From Sphingomonas prati (GTDB lineage: Bacteria > Pseudomonadota > Alphaproteobacteria > Sphingomonadales > Sphingomonadaceae), in the NCBI RefSeq assembly GCF_014643515.1, contig NZ_BMJP01000001.1:1364001-1428000 (forward strand): DNA of 64,000 nucleotides, written 5' to 3'. The notes under the pieces are model-generated. The model was not told the origin of the DNA. It was given only the letters and a program-made list of their open reading frames with translations, and made no database searches. The translations under genes and the position numbers were made by a program. Within the stretch, counting starts at the first letter, position 1; every line of letters starts with the position of its first letter. Below, in pieces: positions 52,273-62,085 of the stretch.

Positions 52273-52859
52273 CGCTGGCGGCGCGGTTGCGCGTGCGGAT
52301 GGCGGCGGGCGATGCGCGCGGCACCGTCTTCCTGCCCGGCGACGACATCGACGGCGTCGAGGATATGCGCGGCACACCGGCCGCAGTGCTGTTCGCGATC
52401 ACCGACCGGGCGGAACCCGGCGTCCTGCTCACCCGCCGGACCGAGACGTTGCGCGCCCATGCCGGCCAGGTCGCCCTTCCCGGCGGGCGGATCGATCCTG
52501 GCGACGACGGGCCGGTCGCGGCCGCGCTGCGCGAGGCGGAGGAGGAGATCGGTCTGCCCCGTCATCTCGCCGACGTCGTGGGGATCGCGGACCGCTACCG
52601 CACCGTCACCGGATACGACGTCACGCCCGTCGTCGCGGTCGTCCCGCCCGACTTGCCGCTGGTGCCGCAGGAGGCGGAGGTCGCGAAATTGTTCGAGGTC
52701 CCGCTCGCCTTCCTGCTGGCCCCCGAAAACCATACGCCGCGCACCATGATCTGGCGCGGCCGCGAACGGACGATCTACGAAATGACCTGGGACGACAACC
52801 GCATCTGGGGCGCCACCGCCGCGATGATCGTCAACCTCGCACGCAGGCTGGCCGAATGA
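52269..52859 (+). CDS. Nudix hydrolase, CoA pyrophosphatase type
   Basis: A 196-residue Nudix hydrolase with the box GGRIDPGDDGPVAAALREAEEEIGL, split here as GGRIDPGDD then REAEEEIGL. It also has the CoA-pyrophosphatase flanks LLTRRTETLRAHAGQVALPGG and the late YEMTWDDNRIWGATAAM. Such enzymes split CoA to 3',5'-ADP and 4'-phosphopantetheine. The start overlaps the DUF1285 stop by ATGA and its stop overlaps the CCA-adding enzyme start in the same way. Confidence 0.92.
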   Translation: MTLAARLRVRMAAGDARGTVFLPGDDIDGVEDMRGTPAAVLFAITDRAEPGVLLTRRTETLRAHAGQVALPGGRIDPGDDGPVAAALREAEEEIGLPRHLADVVGIADRYRTVTGYDVTPVVAVVPPDLPLVPQEAEVAKLFEVPLAFLLAPENHTPRTMIWRGRERTIYEMTWDDNRIWGATAAMIVNLARRLAE

Positions 52860-54052
52860 TCGCGACGCACGTCACGCTGCCGCCCGTCGGCGTCGATCCC
52901 GCGCTGGTCACCGCGTTGTTCGCCGCACTCGGGCCGGACAGCGCGCGCTATGTCGGCGGCTGGGTCCGCGACACGCTGCTCGGCCTGTCGCCGCAGGATA
53001 TCGACCTCGCCACCGTGCACGCGCCCGATGCGGTCACCGCCCGGCTCGACGCGGCCGATCTGCGCTACTGGACCACGCCGTCGGGCGTCGCGCACGGCAC
53101 CGTCACCGCGATGCTCGGCCCCCAGCCGGTCGAGATCACCACGTTGCGCCACGACGTCTCGACCGACGGCCGCCATGCGCAGGTCGCGTTCACCGACGAC
53201 TGGCGCGCCGACGCCGCCCGGCGCGACTTCACGATCAACGCGCTGTCCGCCGATCCTGTCTCCGGCGTCGTCCACGACTATTTCGGCGGGCTGGCCGATC
53301 TCGACCAGGGCCTCGTGCGGTTCATCGGCGATCCACTAATCCGCATTGCGGAGGATCATCTCCGCATCCTGCGCTTCTTCCGCTTCCACGCCCGCTTCGG
53401 CCGCGGCGCGCCCGACCCGGCCTCCTTCGCCGCCTGTTCCGCGCGCGCCAACGACCTGATGGCCCTGTCTCGCGAACGGATCGCCGTCGAACTGCTGAAG
53501 CTCCTCGCCTTGCCCGATCCGACAGCGACCGTGGACCTCATGATCTCCGGCGGCCTGTTCGTGCCCGTCCTGCCCGAAATCGATGCCGCCGCACTACCCC
53601 GGCTGTCCGCGCTGGTCGCGGCGGAGGCAGCGGCCAACATCCCACCCGACGGTCTCCGCCGGCTGGCCGCTTTACTCCCGGTCGACCCTGCGAAAGCCGA
53701 GGGCGTGGGCCAGCGACTGAAACTGTCGAAGCAACAGGTCCTGCGTCTCAAGCTCGCCGCCACGCGTGATCCAGTGGAGTCCCCGGCCGCGCTCGCCTAC
53801 CGCGTCCGGCTGGAACCCGCGATCGACCGGCTGCTGCTGACCGGCGGCGACGTCGCGGCACTCGACGGCTGGGAACGCCCCGTCCTCGGGATCAGCGGCG
53901 GCGACCTCATCGCGATGGGCCTTGCCCCCGGCCCGCTCGTCGCGCGCACGCTGCACCAGATCGAACGGAGCTGGTCCGACGCCGGCTTCCCGCCGGACCG
54001 CGTCGCCGACATCGCGCGCGCCGCCGTGGAACGGGCCAAAACCGACCGCTAG
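52856..54052 (+). CDS. cca: CCA tRNA nucleotidyltransferase
   Basis: A 398-residue class II nucleotidyltransferase that adds or repairs the CCA end of tRNA. It shows YVGGWVRDTLLG, the catalytic Asp pair in DIDLAT, RRDFTINAL, and RERIAVELLKLL of the conserved C-terminal region. Length is normal for alphaproteobacterial Cca. The last bases overlap the convergent GGDEF/EAL gene by four. It is the third gene of an ATGA-linked series with DUF1285 and Nudix. Confidence 0.95.
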   Translation: MIATHVTLPPVGVDPALVTALFAALGPDSARYVGGWVRDTLLGLSPQDIDLATVHAPDAVTARLDAADLRYWTTPSGVAHGTVTAMLGPQPVEITTLRHDVSTDGRHAQVAFTDDWRADAARRDFTINALSADPVSGVVHDYFGGLADLDQGLVRFIGDPLIRIAEDHLRILRFFRFHARFGRGAPDPASFAACSARANDLMALSRERIAVELLKLLALPDPTATVDLMISGGLFVPVLPEIDAAALPRLSALVAAEAAANIPPDGLRRLAALLPVDPAKAEGVGQRLKLSKQQVLRLKLAATRDPVESPAALAYRVRLEPAIDRLLLTGGDVAALDGWERPVLGISGGDLIAMGLAPGPLVARTLHQIERSWSDAGFPPDRVADIARAAVERAKTDR

Positions 54053-55806
54053 CTGTTGTGCCTGCGCGCCAGCCAATAGGCATAGGCCGCCTCGGGCGTC
54101 AGGGGACGCGCATAATACCAGCCCTGCCCGCGCGTGCAGCCCAGCGCCCCCAGCGTCTGGCCCAGCTCCACCGTCTCGACTCCCTCGGCCGTCGTGCTCA
54201 TTCCCAGCGCGGCCGCCAGGCTCAGCACCGCGCGCACGATCGCCAGCGAATCACGGTCGCGCAGCATCGGCGTGATGAAACTGCGGTCGATCTTCAGCTC
54301 GTCGATCGGCAGCTTCTGCAGATAGGCGAGCGAGGAATAGCCCGTTCCGAAATCGTCGATCGCGATCCGCACATCCTGTTCCTGCAACGCGTGCAGCACC
54401 CGGACCGCGCGTTCCGGATCCGCCACGATGCAGCTTTCGGTCAGCTCAAGCTTCATCCGGCCCGCGACATCATGCGCCGCCTGCACCGCCTCGACGGTCG
54501 CTGACACATCGTCGCGCTGAATCTGCACGGCAGACAGATTGACGCACACCTGCACGGGCAGCTTGCGCCCCGCCGTCCGGTCCCACGCCACCAGCGTCCG
54601 CGCCGCGGCCTCGATCGCCCAGCGGCCGAGCGGCAGGATCAGCCCCGACTCCTCGGCCACCGGAATGAACTCGCCCGGTTCGATCGGCCCGCGCTGCGGG
54701 TCGTGCCAGCGGGCCAGCGCCTCGAACCCGCTCACCGCGCCGGTGCGCAGGTCGATCAGCGGCTGGTACGCCAGCGTCAGCCGGTCATTCTCGATCGCAC
54801 GACGCAATTCGGTTTCCAGGCTGAACCGCCGCCGGACCGCGTTCACCTCGCGCGCCTGGAACAGTTCGATCCGCCCGGTCTGTTTCGCCTGTTTCACCGC
54901 GAACTGCGCATTGCGGAACAGGTCGGTCGCCAACGATCCGCGCTCGTCGGGCATTGCGCAGCCGATCGCGCAATCCACGCGAATCTCCATCTCGGACAGC
55001 CGGAACGGCGTCGCCAGCGCGGCCTGGATACGGTGTGCCGCCACCACGGCGTCGTCGGCAACGTCGGCCAGCCGCATCAGGATCGCGAATTCATTACCAC
55101 CGATCCGCGCCAGCATGTCGCCGCTGCGCACCGTGCCGACCAGCCGCCGGGCGACCGTGACGATCAGTTCGTCGCCGACCGCTGACCCCAGGCACTGGTT
55201 CACCCGACTGAACCGCGCCAGATCGACGATCAGCACGGCCAGCCCGGCGCCGCTGCGCGCGTCCGGCGCAGTACCCCCGGCCTCAATCGCATCGGCCATC
55301 GCGTCGGCGAATGCGGTGCGGTTCGGCAGTCCGGTCAGGCTGTCATGCGTCATCTCCGCACGCAGCGATCGCTGAGTCTGCACTTCCGCCGTTCGATCGA
55401 GTGCAGACACCATCACCCGCTCGGCGCCCGGATCCAGCCGCGACAGGCGCGCAAGCCGCACGCGATAGTGCTGTCCGTCGATCTCGTCGCCATCGATCCA
55501 GTCGAATTCCTCGATCGCGTCGGTTTCGGCCGCGAACCGGCACACCGCGGTCGCCATGTCCGGCTTGTCGAGCAGACCGTCGGACGGCACGCGCATGCTG
55601 ACGGCATAGCGTTCGTTATAGTGCAGCACCGTCATCGCGCCGTCGCGAACCGACACGATCGCGGTCGGGATCGGCAGCGCGTCCAGATAGGATTGCCGCA
55701 CGCTGCCGATCGCGGCGATCACTTTCGGTCCAAGTCCAAGTCCCGGCTCGGGCGGCACGGCATCCACCGGTTGCGAATCGTCGCGAATGTCGGGCTGGCC
55801 CAGCAT
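54049..55806 (-). CDS. GGDEF/EAL cyclic-di-GMP protein with degenerate GGDEF
   Basis: A 585-residue signalling protein. An N-terminal PAS-like region (about 30-150) is followed by a GGDEF domain (about 150-310) whose active loop reads RIGGNEF instead of GG(D/E)EF, and by an EAL domain (about 325-580). The EAL active-site residues appear intact: FEALARW, ELTES, DDFGTGYSS, DELKIDRSF and AEGVET. It is probably a cyclic-di-GMP phosphodiesterase with the GGDEF part used for regulation. No membrane segment is seen, so it is cytoplasmic. Confidence 0.92.
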   Translation of the reverse strand: MLGQPDIRDDSQPVDAVPPEPGLGLGPKVIAAIGSVRQSYLDALPIPTAIVSVRDGAMTVLHYNERYAVSMRVPSDGLLDKPDMATAVCRFAAETDAIEEFDWIDGDEIDGQHYRVRLARLSRLDPGAERVMVSALDRTAEVQTQRSLRAEMTHDSLTGLPNRTAFADAMADAIEAGGTAPDARSGAGLAVLIVDLARFSRVNQCLGSAVGDELIVTVARRLVGTVRSGDMLARIGGNEFAILMRLADVADDAVVAAHRIQAALATPFRLSEMEIRVDCAIGCAMPDERGSLATDLFRNAQFAVKQAKQTGRIELFQAREVNAVRRRFSLETELRRAIENDRLTLAYQPLIDLRTGAVSGFEALARWHDPQRGPIEPGEFIPVAEESGLILPLGRWAIEAAARTLVAWDRTAGRKLPVQVCVNLSAVQIQRDDVSATVEAVQAAHDVAGRMKLELTESCIVADPERAVRVLHALQEQDVRIAIDDFGTGYSSLAYLQKLPIDELKIDRSFITPMLRDRDSLAIVRAVLSLAAALGMSTTAEGVETVELGQTLGALGCTRGQGWYYARPLTPEAAYAYWLARRHNS

Positions 55807-55833
55807 GGTCGACCCGACCTAGCCGCCCAATGG

Positions 55834-58143
55834 TTAATTCTTCATTGGTCGGTTCGCAGGGTTTGGTGCCGTAGCGTCACCGCGGCGCTCCTCGAACTTG
55901 TTGTCGCGCGGGAACCCATTGGGCGGCATCCGCCCGCCCGCCCCGCGCGCGGTCCGCCATGCGCTCAGGTCCGTCTCGGTCCGCGTCCGCCCGCTGTCGC
56001 CGCCCATCGTCCAGCTCAGCCCCCGGTCGAACGCCAGCGTGATCGCGTCGGACAACCCGCCGTCACGGTATCGCTGCAACTGCACCCCCGCCCCGCGCGC
56101 CAGTTCGGGCAGTTCGGCGATCGGGAACACCACAAGCTTGCGGTTCTCGCCGATCACCGCGACATAATCGTCGGCGGGGTCGACCGCCCGCACGACGCGC
56201 AGCTTCGATCCCGGCCGTACATTGACCACCTGCCGCCCCTTGCGCGTCTCGGCCACCACCTCCGCCATCCGCGCGATGAACCCGCGCCCGTCGCCGCTCG
56301 CCAGCAACAGCCGCCCCTCGGGCCGGGCCGGGAACATCGCCAGCAGCGCCGCCTCACCCTCGACATCGATCAGCAGCCGCACCGGCTCCCCGAACCCCCG
56401 CCCGCTCGGCAGCTTGTCCGCCGCCAGCGTATAGAATCGCCCGTTATCCGACACCAGCAACAGCCGGTCGGTCGTGTGCGCGTGAAACGCGAACGCCGGC
56501 CCGTCGCCCTCCTTGAACTTCAGCGTATCGGCCGCCGCCAGGTCGCGGTGCCCGCTCATCCCACGGATCCAGCCGCGTTCGGACAGGATGACCGTGATCG
56601 GCTCGCGCTCGATCATCGCCTCCAGCGGGATCTCGCGCGCCGGCCCCGACTCGACCAATGTCGTCCGCCGCGCGCCCAGCGCCGTCTCCGGCCCATACCG
56701 CTCGCGCAGCTTGCCGAGGTCCTTCTTCATCCGCGCGCGCTGCTTCTTCGGATCGTCCATCAGCGCGACCAGCCCGGCGCGTTCCTTCGCCAGCCCGTCG
56801 CGCTCGCGCACGATCTCCATCTCCTCCAGCCGGCGCAGCGAGCGCAGCCGCATGTTCAGGATCGCCTCCGCCTGCCGGTCGGTCAGCCCCTCGAACTCCG
56901 CCAGCATCACCGGTTTCGGCTCGTCCTCGGTCCGGATGATCTGGATCACGCGGTCCAGGTTGAGATACGCGATCAAATAGCCTTCGAGCAGCTCGATCCG
57001 GTCGTCGATCTTCTGCAACCGGTGCTCGGACCGGCGGCGCAGCACGACGAACTGGTGCTCAAGCCAGGCATTCAGCGCCTGCGCCAGGTTCATCACCCCC
57101 GGCGTCCGGTTCGCGTCCAGCACGTTGAGGTTGAGCGGAATCCGCACCTCCAGGTCCGTCATGCGGAACAGGCTGTCCATCAGCATCTGCGGATCGACCT
57201 TCCGGTCGCGCGGCGCCAGCACCAGCCGGATCGTCTCGTCGCTCTCGTCGCGGACATCCTCCAGGATCGGCAGCTTCTTCTCGTTGATCAGGTCCGCGAT
57301 CTGCTCGATCAGCCGCGATTTCTGGACCTGATACGGGATCTCGTGGACGATGATCGCATAGGCCGTGCGCTTGTCCGCCGGCTCCACCAGCTCCCACCGC
57401 GCGCGGATCCGGAACCCTCCGCGCCCGGTGGCATAGGCCTCACGGATCGCCGCCGCACTGTCGACCAGCACGCCGCCCGTCGGAAAATCAGGCCCGCGCA
57501 CCGGTCCGTCGACCGGATCGACCAGTGCCGCCGCCTCCGTCTCCGGCGCATCGATCAGGATCAGCGCCGCATCGATCAGCTCGGCCACGTTATGCGGCGG
57601 GATCGACGTCGCCATCCCCACCGCGATGCCCGACGCGCCGTTCGCCAGCAGGTTGGGGAACAGCCCGGGAAACACCTCCGGCTCGATCTCCGCGCCGTTG
57701 TAGCTCGGCTTGAAGTCGACGGTGCCCTCGTCCAGCCCGGCCATCAGCTCGGCCGCCGCCGCGGTCATCCGCGCTTCGGTATAACGCATCGCCGCGGCGT
57801 TATCGCCGTCGACATTCCCGAAATTGCCCTGCCCGTCGACCAGCGGGTAGCGCAGCGAGAAGGTCTGCGCCAACCGCACCATCGCGTCGTAGATCGACTG
57901 GTCGCCGTGCGGGTGATATTTGCCCATCACCTCGCCGACGACGCGTGCGCATTTCTGGTACGCCGCGGTCGGATCCAGCCGCAACAGGCGCATCCCCCAC
58001 AGCAACCGGCGATGCACCGGCTTCAACCCGTCGCGCACGTCCGGCAACGACCGCGCCGTGATCGTCGACATCGCATAGACCAGGTAGCGCTGCTCCAGCG
58101 CCTCGTCGAACGGGGTGTCGATGATCTCGGTCGGGTCTGCCAT
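55834..58143 (-). CDS. parC: DNA topoisomerase IV subunit A
   Basis: A 769-residue type IIA topoisomerase subunit that decatenates daughter chromosomes with ParE. The N-terminal domain contains [16 protein letters not shown], the quinolone-pocket segment [12 protein letters not shown] and the catalytic Tyr121 in [10 protein letters not shown]. The C-terminal part has beta-pinwheel blades with less strict GyrA-box sequences, which favours ParC over GyrA, as does the length. At the position of E. coli Ser80 the residue is Gln82, which I believe is usual for alphaproteobacterial ParC. Confidence 0.94.
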   Translation of the reverse strand: MADPTEIIDTPFDEALEQRYLVYAMSTITARSLPDVRDGLKPVHRRLLWGMRLLRLDPTAAYQKCARVVGEVMGKYHPHGDQSIYDAMVRLAQTFSLRYPLVDGQGNFGNVDGDNAAAMRYTEARMTAAAAELMAGLDEGTVDFKPSYNGAEIEPEVFPGLFPNLLANGASGIAVGMATSIPPHNVAELIDAALILIDAPETEAAALVDPVDGPVRGPDFPTGGVLVDSAAAIREAYATGRGGFRIRARWELVEPADKRTAYAIIVHEIPYQVQKSRLIEQIADLINEKKLPILEDVRDESDETIRLVLAPRDRKVDPQMLMDSLFRMTDLEVRIPLNLNVLDANRTPGVMNLAQALNAWLEHQFVVLRRRSEHRLQKIDDRIELLEGYLIAYLNLDRVIQIIRTEDEPKPVMLAEFEGLTDRQAEAILNMRLRSLRRLEEMEIVRERDGLAKERAGLVALMDDPKKQRARMKKDLGKLRERYGPETALGARRTTLVESGPAREIPLEAMIEREPITVILSERGWIRGMSGHRDLAAADTLKFKEGDGPAFAFHAHTTDRLLLVSDNGRFYTLAADKLPSGRGFGEPVRLLIDVEGEAALLAMFPARPEGRLLLASGDGRGFIARMAEVVAETRKGRQVVNVRPGSKLRVVRAVDPADDYVAVIGENRKLVVFPIAELPELARGAGVQLQRYRDGGLSDAITLAFDRGLSWTMGGDSGRTRTETDLSAWRTARGAGGRMPPNGFPRDNKFEERRGDATAPNPANRPMKN

Positions 58144-58249
58144 GGCGCACGGATAGCAAAGCAGACGGAACGAAGCGAGTACCGTGGGCGCGCCGCCTCA
58201 ACGAACCGCCGACCGGCTTGTTAACCATCGCCCGCTAGGATGGGCGGCG

Positions 58250-60028
58250 ATGATCCCCCGCACCGCGCCTCTCGATATCCCCCGCGGTCCGCTGCGGCCG
58301 ATCCTGTGGCTCTGGCCGTTCGCGCTCGCCCTGCTGCTCGCGGTTCCTGTGCTCCGGTCTGCGCCGCTGGTGCAGGACAGTTTCTGGATCGACTATGTCT
58401 GGGCGCAGCGCTTCCATGCCGCGCTGGCGAACGGCACGGTCTATCCACGGTGGCTCGACGGATCGTTCGGCGGGCTCGGCGCGCCCGTCTTCTACTTCTA
58501 CGCGCCGCTGTCCTTTTACGCCGTGGCGTTCGTCATGGCGCTCGGCCTGCCCGCCTACCCGGCGCTGATCGCGACCTTCATCCTGCTGCACGCCGCGAGC
58601 GGCCTGACCATGCGGCGCTGGCTGGGTGGTCACGGCGTGGCGCCGAACGCCGGCGCCCTGCTCTACATGCTGCTTCCCTACCATCTAATCGACTTCCACC
58701 GCCGCGGTGCGCTGGCGGAGTTCGCCGCCTTCGCCCTGCTTCCACTGGTCGCCCGTGCGGTCTGCCGGGCAGGCGACCAGCGCGGGATCGCCGGGCTTGC
58801 GGTGTCCTATGCCGCGCTGGTCATGACGCATCTGCCGACCGCGCTGCTGGCCAGCCTCCTGCTGATCCTGCCGCTCGCGCTTCATCCCGCCTGCCGGCCG
58901 CGCCTACCCACGATTGCCGCCGGCCTGCTGCTGGGTCTTGCCCTCGCCTCGGTCTACCTGCTCCCGGCACTGCTGCTCCAACGTCACGTCGACATGGCGT
59001 TTCTCTGGCGACAACCGGGCCTCACCCCGGCGGCGTGGAGCCTGCTCGCGCCCGACCGCTGGGTTTCGCCAGCGGCGGGCATGGTGTTCGCGTCGCTCGA
59101 AATCGCGCTCGCGGTCGCGGCCGTCGGGCTCTGGCGGTCCACCGCGCGCTTCTGGCCGGCGGTCACGCTCTTTGCATGTCTTGTCGCGGCGAACATGGTC
59201 CCCGGCTTCTGGGCGCTTCCGCTGCTCGCCAAGGTCCAGTTTCCGTGGCGCGCGCTCACCATCGCCGAATTCGCGCTGGCTACCGCCTTTGCCGGGGCGA
59301 TCGCGTCCGGTGCCGGACACATACGGTCACTCTGGCTGGTGCCGGCGCTGGCGTTGGCGGTGCCGATCGTCACCACGCCGTTCGCCGCTGGTCATCCGAC
59401 GCTGGCCGAACTGGACCGCGATGCGCCCGACGTGCCGGAATATCTCCCCGCCGCCGGCCCGATCCGCTCCAGCATCGCCGCCGAGGCGCTGGCCCGCCAC
59501 ACGCCGGATATCACGACCCGCGCCGGGCTGCAGACCAGCCGCCGCTTCTGGTTTCCGGGCGTCTTGGCACGGTGCGCCGGCGGCCTCGTACCGACGAGTG
59601 TGGACCCCGCGACCGGGTTGGTCCGGCATCCTGCCGGGCCCCGATGCCTATTGTCCACCGGTCTCACCACGGTGGAACAGATCGGCTGGGCGGTCTCGGC
59701 ATGCGCCGTATTGCTGTGCCTGCTGCTGACGACATGCACCCTTCGCCGGGCCGGCGCGTTGAAGCCCCGAAGCCAAGATGAAGGAGCTATCCCCATGGTC
59801 GACCTTACCCAGATCAAAGAGCACGCCAACGTCATCGGTGCCGACGGCGTCCATGTTGGCACCGTCGATCATCTCGACGGCGACCGGATCAAGCTGACCA
59901 AGAACGACAGCGGCGACGGCAAGCATCACTATATCGCGACCGGCCTGGTGGCCGAGGTCGAGGGCAACGACGTCCGCCTCTCCGCCAATGCCGACGTTGC
60001 AATCTCGATCTTCGAGGAATCGGAATAA
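58250..60028 (+). CDS. polytopic membrane protein read in frame into a C-terminal DUF2171 domain
   Basis: The frame encodes about 515 residues of a polytopic membrane protein and continues with no stop into a 77-residue DUF2171 module. The membrane part has some 10 or more hydrophobic segments and resembles 6-pyruvoyl-tetrahydropterin-synthase-related membrane proteins (PF10131). Landmarks are the exoplasmic loop VYPRWLDGSFGGLGAPVFYFYAPL and YHLIDFHRRGALAEFAAFALLPL. It may be a glycosyltransferase-like or lipid-carrier-dependent protein, but the activity is unknown. The start at MIPRTAP follows AGGA. Near the join, a strong internal Shine-Dalgarno suggests that DUF2171 is also translated separately. 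A real fusion and a lost stop codon remain alternatives. Confidence 0.65.
   Translation: MIPRTAPLDIPRGPLRPILWLWPFALALLLAVPVLRSAPLVQDSFWIDYVWAQRFHAALANGTVYPRWLDGSFGGLGAPVFYFYAPLSFYAVAFVMALGLPAYPALIATFILLHAASGLTMRRWLGGHGVAPNAGALLYMLLPYHLIDFHRRGALAEFAAFALLPLVARAVCRAGDQRGIAGLAVSYAALVMTHLPTALLASLLLILPLALHPACRPRLPTIAAGLLLGLALASVYLLPALLLQRHVDMAFLWRQPGLTPAAWSLLAPDRWVSPAAGMVFASLEIALAVAAVGLWRSTARFWPAVTLFACLVAANMVPGFWALPLLAKVQFPWRALTIAEFALATAFAGAIASGAGHIRSLWLVPALALAVPIVTTPFAAGHPTLAELDRDAPDVPEYLPAAGPIRSSIAAEALARHTPDITTRAGLQTSRRFWFPGVLARCAGGLVPTSVDPATGLVRHPAGPRCLLSTGLTTVEQIGWAVSACAVLLCLLLTTCTLRRAGALKPRSQDEGAIPMVDLTQIKEHANVIGADGVHVGTVDHLDGDRIKLTKNDSGDGKHHYIATGLVAEVEGNDVRLSANADVAISIFEESE
59795..60028 (+). 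CDS. DUF2171 protein, probable internal start
   Basis: A 77-residue DUF2171 protein beginning MVDLTQIKEHANVIGADG. It has AAGGAG eight bases before its ATG (59781-59786), a textbook ribosome-binding site. DUF2171 proteins are usually free small cytoplasmic proteins of this length with the motif VGTVDHLDGDRIKL. The upstream membrane-protein frame has no stop before it, so the same sequence can also be the C-terminus of the longer product. I consider independent translation the more likely main route. Confidence 0.78.
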   Translation: MVDLTQIKEHANVIGADGVHVGTVDHLDGDRIKLTKNDSGDGKHHYIATGLVAEVEGNDVRLSANADVAISIFEESE

Positions 60029-60091
60029 GCCGAAGCGGGCGATGGTCGCGAATTGCGTCCACCGCCCGCCTCCGCTAAGAACGAGACTCGT

Positions 60092-60133
60092 CCGCCCCGG
60101 ATGCGCATCCCACCGATGTCGCATCCGGGGCGG
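60092..60133 (+). terminator. strong hairpin between DUF2171 and purC
   Basis: A perfect 14-bp stem CCGCCCCGGATGCG/CGCATCCGGGGCGG with a 14-base loop is followed by TCCTCTTTCT. It can act as the terminator of the upstream gene. Because it lies only 43 bp before the purC start it could also be part of the purC leader. Confidence 0.7.
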
Positions 60134-60175
60134 TCCTCTTTCTACGGACACCCGTCCGAACTGCCGGAGCCGCCG

Positions 60176-60955
60176 ATGACCCGCCGCCGCCAGATCTACG
60201 AAGGCAAAGCCAAGATCCTGTACGAGGGTCCCGAGCCGGGCACGTTGATCCAGTATTTCAAGGACGACGCCACCGCCTTCAACGCGCAGAAGAAGGGCAC
60301 AATCAGCGGCAAGGGCGTGCTGAACAACCGTATCTCCGAACACATCTTCACGATGCTCGGCAATATAGGCGTGCCGACCCACTTCATCCGCCGCCTCAAC
60401 ATGCGCGAGCAGCTGATCCGCCAGGTCGAGATCATCCCGATCGAGGTCGTGGTGCGCAACGTCGCGGCCGGCTCGATCGTCAAGCGCCTCGGGATCGAGG
60501 AAGGGCTGCAGCTGCCCCGCACGATCATCGAATATTACTACAAGGACGACGCACTCGGCGATCCGATGATCGCGGACGAACATATCGCCTGCTTCGGCTG
60601 GGCCAGCCAGGAGGAGATGCACGACATCGCCGACATGGCGATCCGCGTGAACGATTTCCTGTGCGGCCTGTTCGCCGGGATCGGCATCCGGCTGGTCGAC
60701 TTCAAGCTCGAATTCGGCCGCATCTGGGACAATGATTTCGCCCGCGTCCTGCTCGCCGACGAAATCAGCCCCGACGGCTGCCGCCTCTGGGATATCGCCA
60801 CCGGCGAGAAACTCGACAAGGACCGCTTCCGCCAGAACCTCGGCGGCGAAGTCGAAGCCTACCAGGAAATCGCCCGCCGCCTGGGCCTGCTCCCGGAAGG
60901 CGCCGACACCACGGTCCTCGACATGGAACAGCACCGCAAGAAGCGCGACAAGTAA
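60176..60955 (+). CDS. purC: phosphoribosylaminoimidazole-succinocarboxamide synthase
   Basis: A 259-residue SAICAR synthetase, the purine pathway enzyme that joins aspartate to CAIR with ATP. Start at [24 protein letters not shown] after GGAG; a longer open frame upstream spans the hairpin and is not used. Signature regions include [32 protein letters not shown] and LVDFKLEFG, then [12 protein letters not shown]. Length is normal for alphaproteobacterial PurC. Confidence 0.97.
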   Translation: MTRRRQIYEGKAKILYEGPEPGTLIQYFKDDATAFNAQKKGTISGKGVLNNRISEHIFTMLGNIGVPTHFIRRLNMREQLIRQVEIIPIEVVVRNVAAGSIVKRLGIEEGLQLPRTIIEYYYKDDALGDPMIADEHIACFGWASQEEMHDIADMAIRVNDFLCGLFAGIGIRLVDFKLEFGRIWDNDFARVLLADEISPDGCRLWDIATGEKLDKDRFRQNLGGEVEAYQEIARRLGLLPEGADTTVLDMEQHRKKRDK

Positions 60956-61037
60956 GGGCGGGTGCGGGTTTTTCCGCATCGGGGCTGCTGGCGACTGTCC
61001 GCTCTAAACTGCCCGCGCCACGGAGCCCCTCCCCCAA

Positions 61038-61126
61038 ACCGTCATCCCGGCGAGAGCCGGGATCTCCCTTAGTTGAAGAGCCCACGGCAAGCCCAAGGGA
61101 GATCCGGCCTCCGCCGGGATGACGGT
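61038..61126. repeat. long inverted repeat downstream of purC
   Basis: ACCGTCATCCCGGCG and its complement CGCCGGGATGACGGT bound an imperfect hairpin whose inner arms also pair (GATCTCCCTT with AAGGGAGATC). It resembles dispersed hairpins that occur in many sphingomonad genomes. It lies between convergent purC and bpt and could stop transcription from both sides. Confidence 0.75.
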
Positions 61127-61156
61127 CAAGGTAGGGCAAGTCCGACCGCGCTGCCT

Positions 61157-61954
61157 CTACTCCGCAGCAACCACCGCATCATCCCGCGCCGGCACCCCCG
61201 CCATACGCGCGTCGGCAACCGGCGGAGCCATCCGCACCCAGCCTCCCGGCCCCAGCTGCTCCAGCGGGCGATAGCGCGTCTTGTACTGCATCCGCGGACT
61301 CTGCTCGACCCAGTAGCCGAGATAGACATAATCCATGTCCGACCGCGCCGCTCGCAGGATGTGGTCGAGGATGATGAACGTCCCCAACCCTTGCCGCACG
61401 CTCTCGTCCGGTTCGAAGAAGCTGTAGACCATCGACAGCCCGTCGGCCTGATGATCGGTCAGGCACGCACCCACCAGCCGCCCCGGCCGCCCGTCCACCG
61501 CGGGCTCGCGATATTCCACCACCAGCGTGTCGACCGGCGTCTGTTCCACCATGTCGGCGAAATCCAGCTCGTCCATCTCCGCCATCCCGCCGCCCGGATG
61601 CCGCGCGGCCAAATAACGGCGGAGCAGCGCGAACTGCTCCTCGGTCGTCCACGGCTTGCACGCGGTGATGTCCAGGTCGGCATGGCGCCGGATCAGCTTG
61701 CGCTGGCTGGCGTTCGGGCGAAATTCCTTCGCCACCACCCGCACCGAGATGCACGCCGTACATTCCACGCAGGACGGGCGATACGCCACGCCCTGGCTAC
61801 GCCGGAACCCGATCCGGCCCAGCGCATCGTTCAGCTCGGTCGCGTGGTCGCCCGACAATTCGGTGAACACCTTCCGCTCGATCCGGCCCGGGATGTACGG
61901 GCAGGGCGCGGGAGACGTCACGAAGAAACGGGGGAAACGGAATTGCGCGCTCAC
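61157..61954 (-). CDS. bpt: aspartate/glutamate leucyltransferase (Bpt, ATE family)
   Basis: A 265-residue leucyl/arginyl-tRNA--protein transferase of the Bpt type. It attaches Leu from Leu-tRNA to proteins with N-terminal Asp or Glu, sending them to ClpS/ClpAP degradation. Conserved parts are [13 protein letters not shown], the cysteine cluster [32 protein letters not shown], and the GNAT-like middle. Length is typical of proteobacterial Bpt. Confidence 0.94.
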   Translation of the reverse strand: MSAQFRFPRFFVTSPAPCPYIPGRIERKVFTELSGDHATELNDALGRIGFRRSQGVAYRPSCVECTACISVRVVAKEFRPNASQRKLIRRHADLDITACKPWTTEEQFALLRRYLAARHPGGGMAEMDELDFADMVEQTPVDTLVVEYREPAVDGRPGRLVGACLTDHQADGLSMVYSFFEPDESVRQGLGTFIILDHILRAARSDMDYVYLGYWVEQSPRMQYKTRYRPLEQLGPGGWVRMAPPVADARMAGVPARDDAVVAAE

Positions 61955-62085
61955 CGGCGGTGGAGCCTCTCGTCGGGGAACACAGACTATGGGGTTAGCG
62001 CACGAGTCTGAAAAGAGCGTTCATGCCCGACCGTCCTGACGCGGGACATTTCCCTTGCGTCCTCGCGCGATACTCCCGCCCCGCG

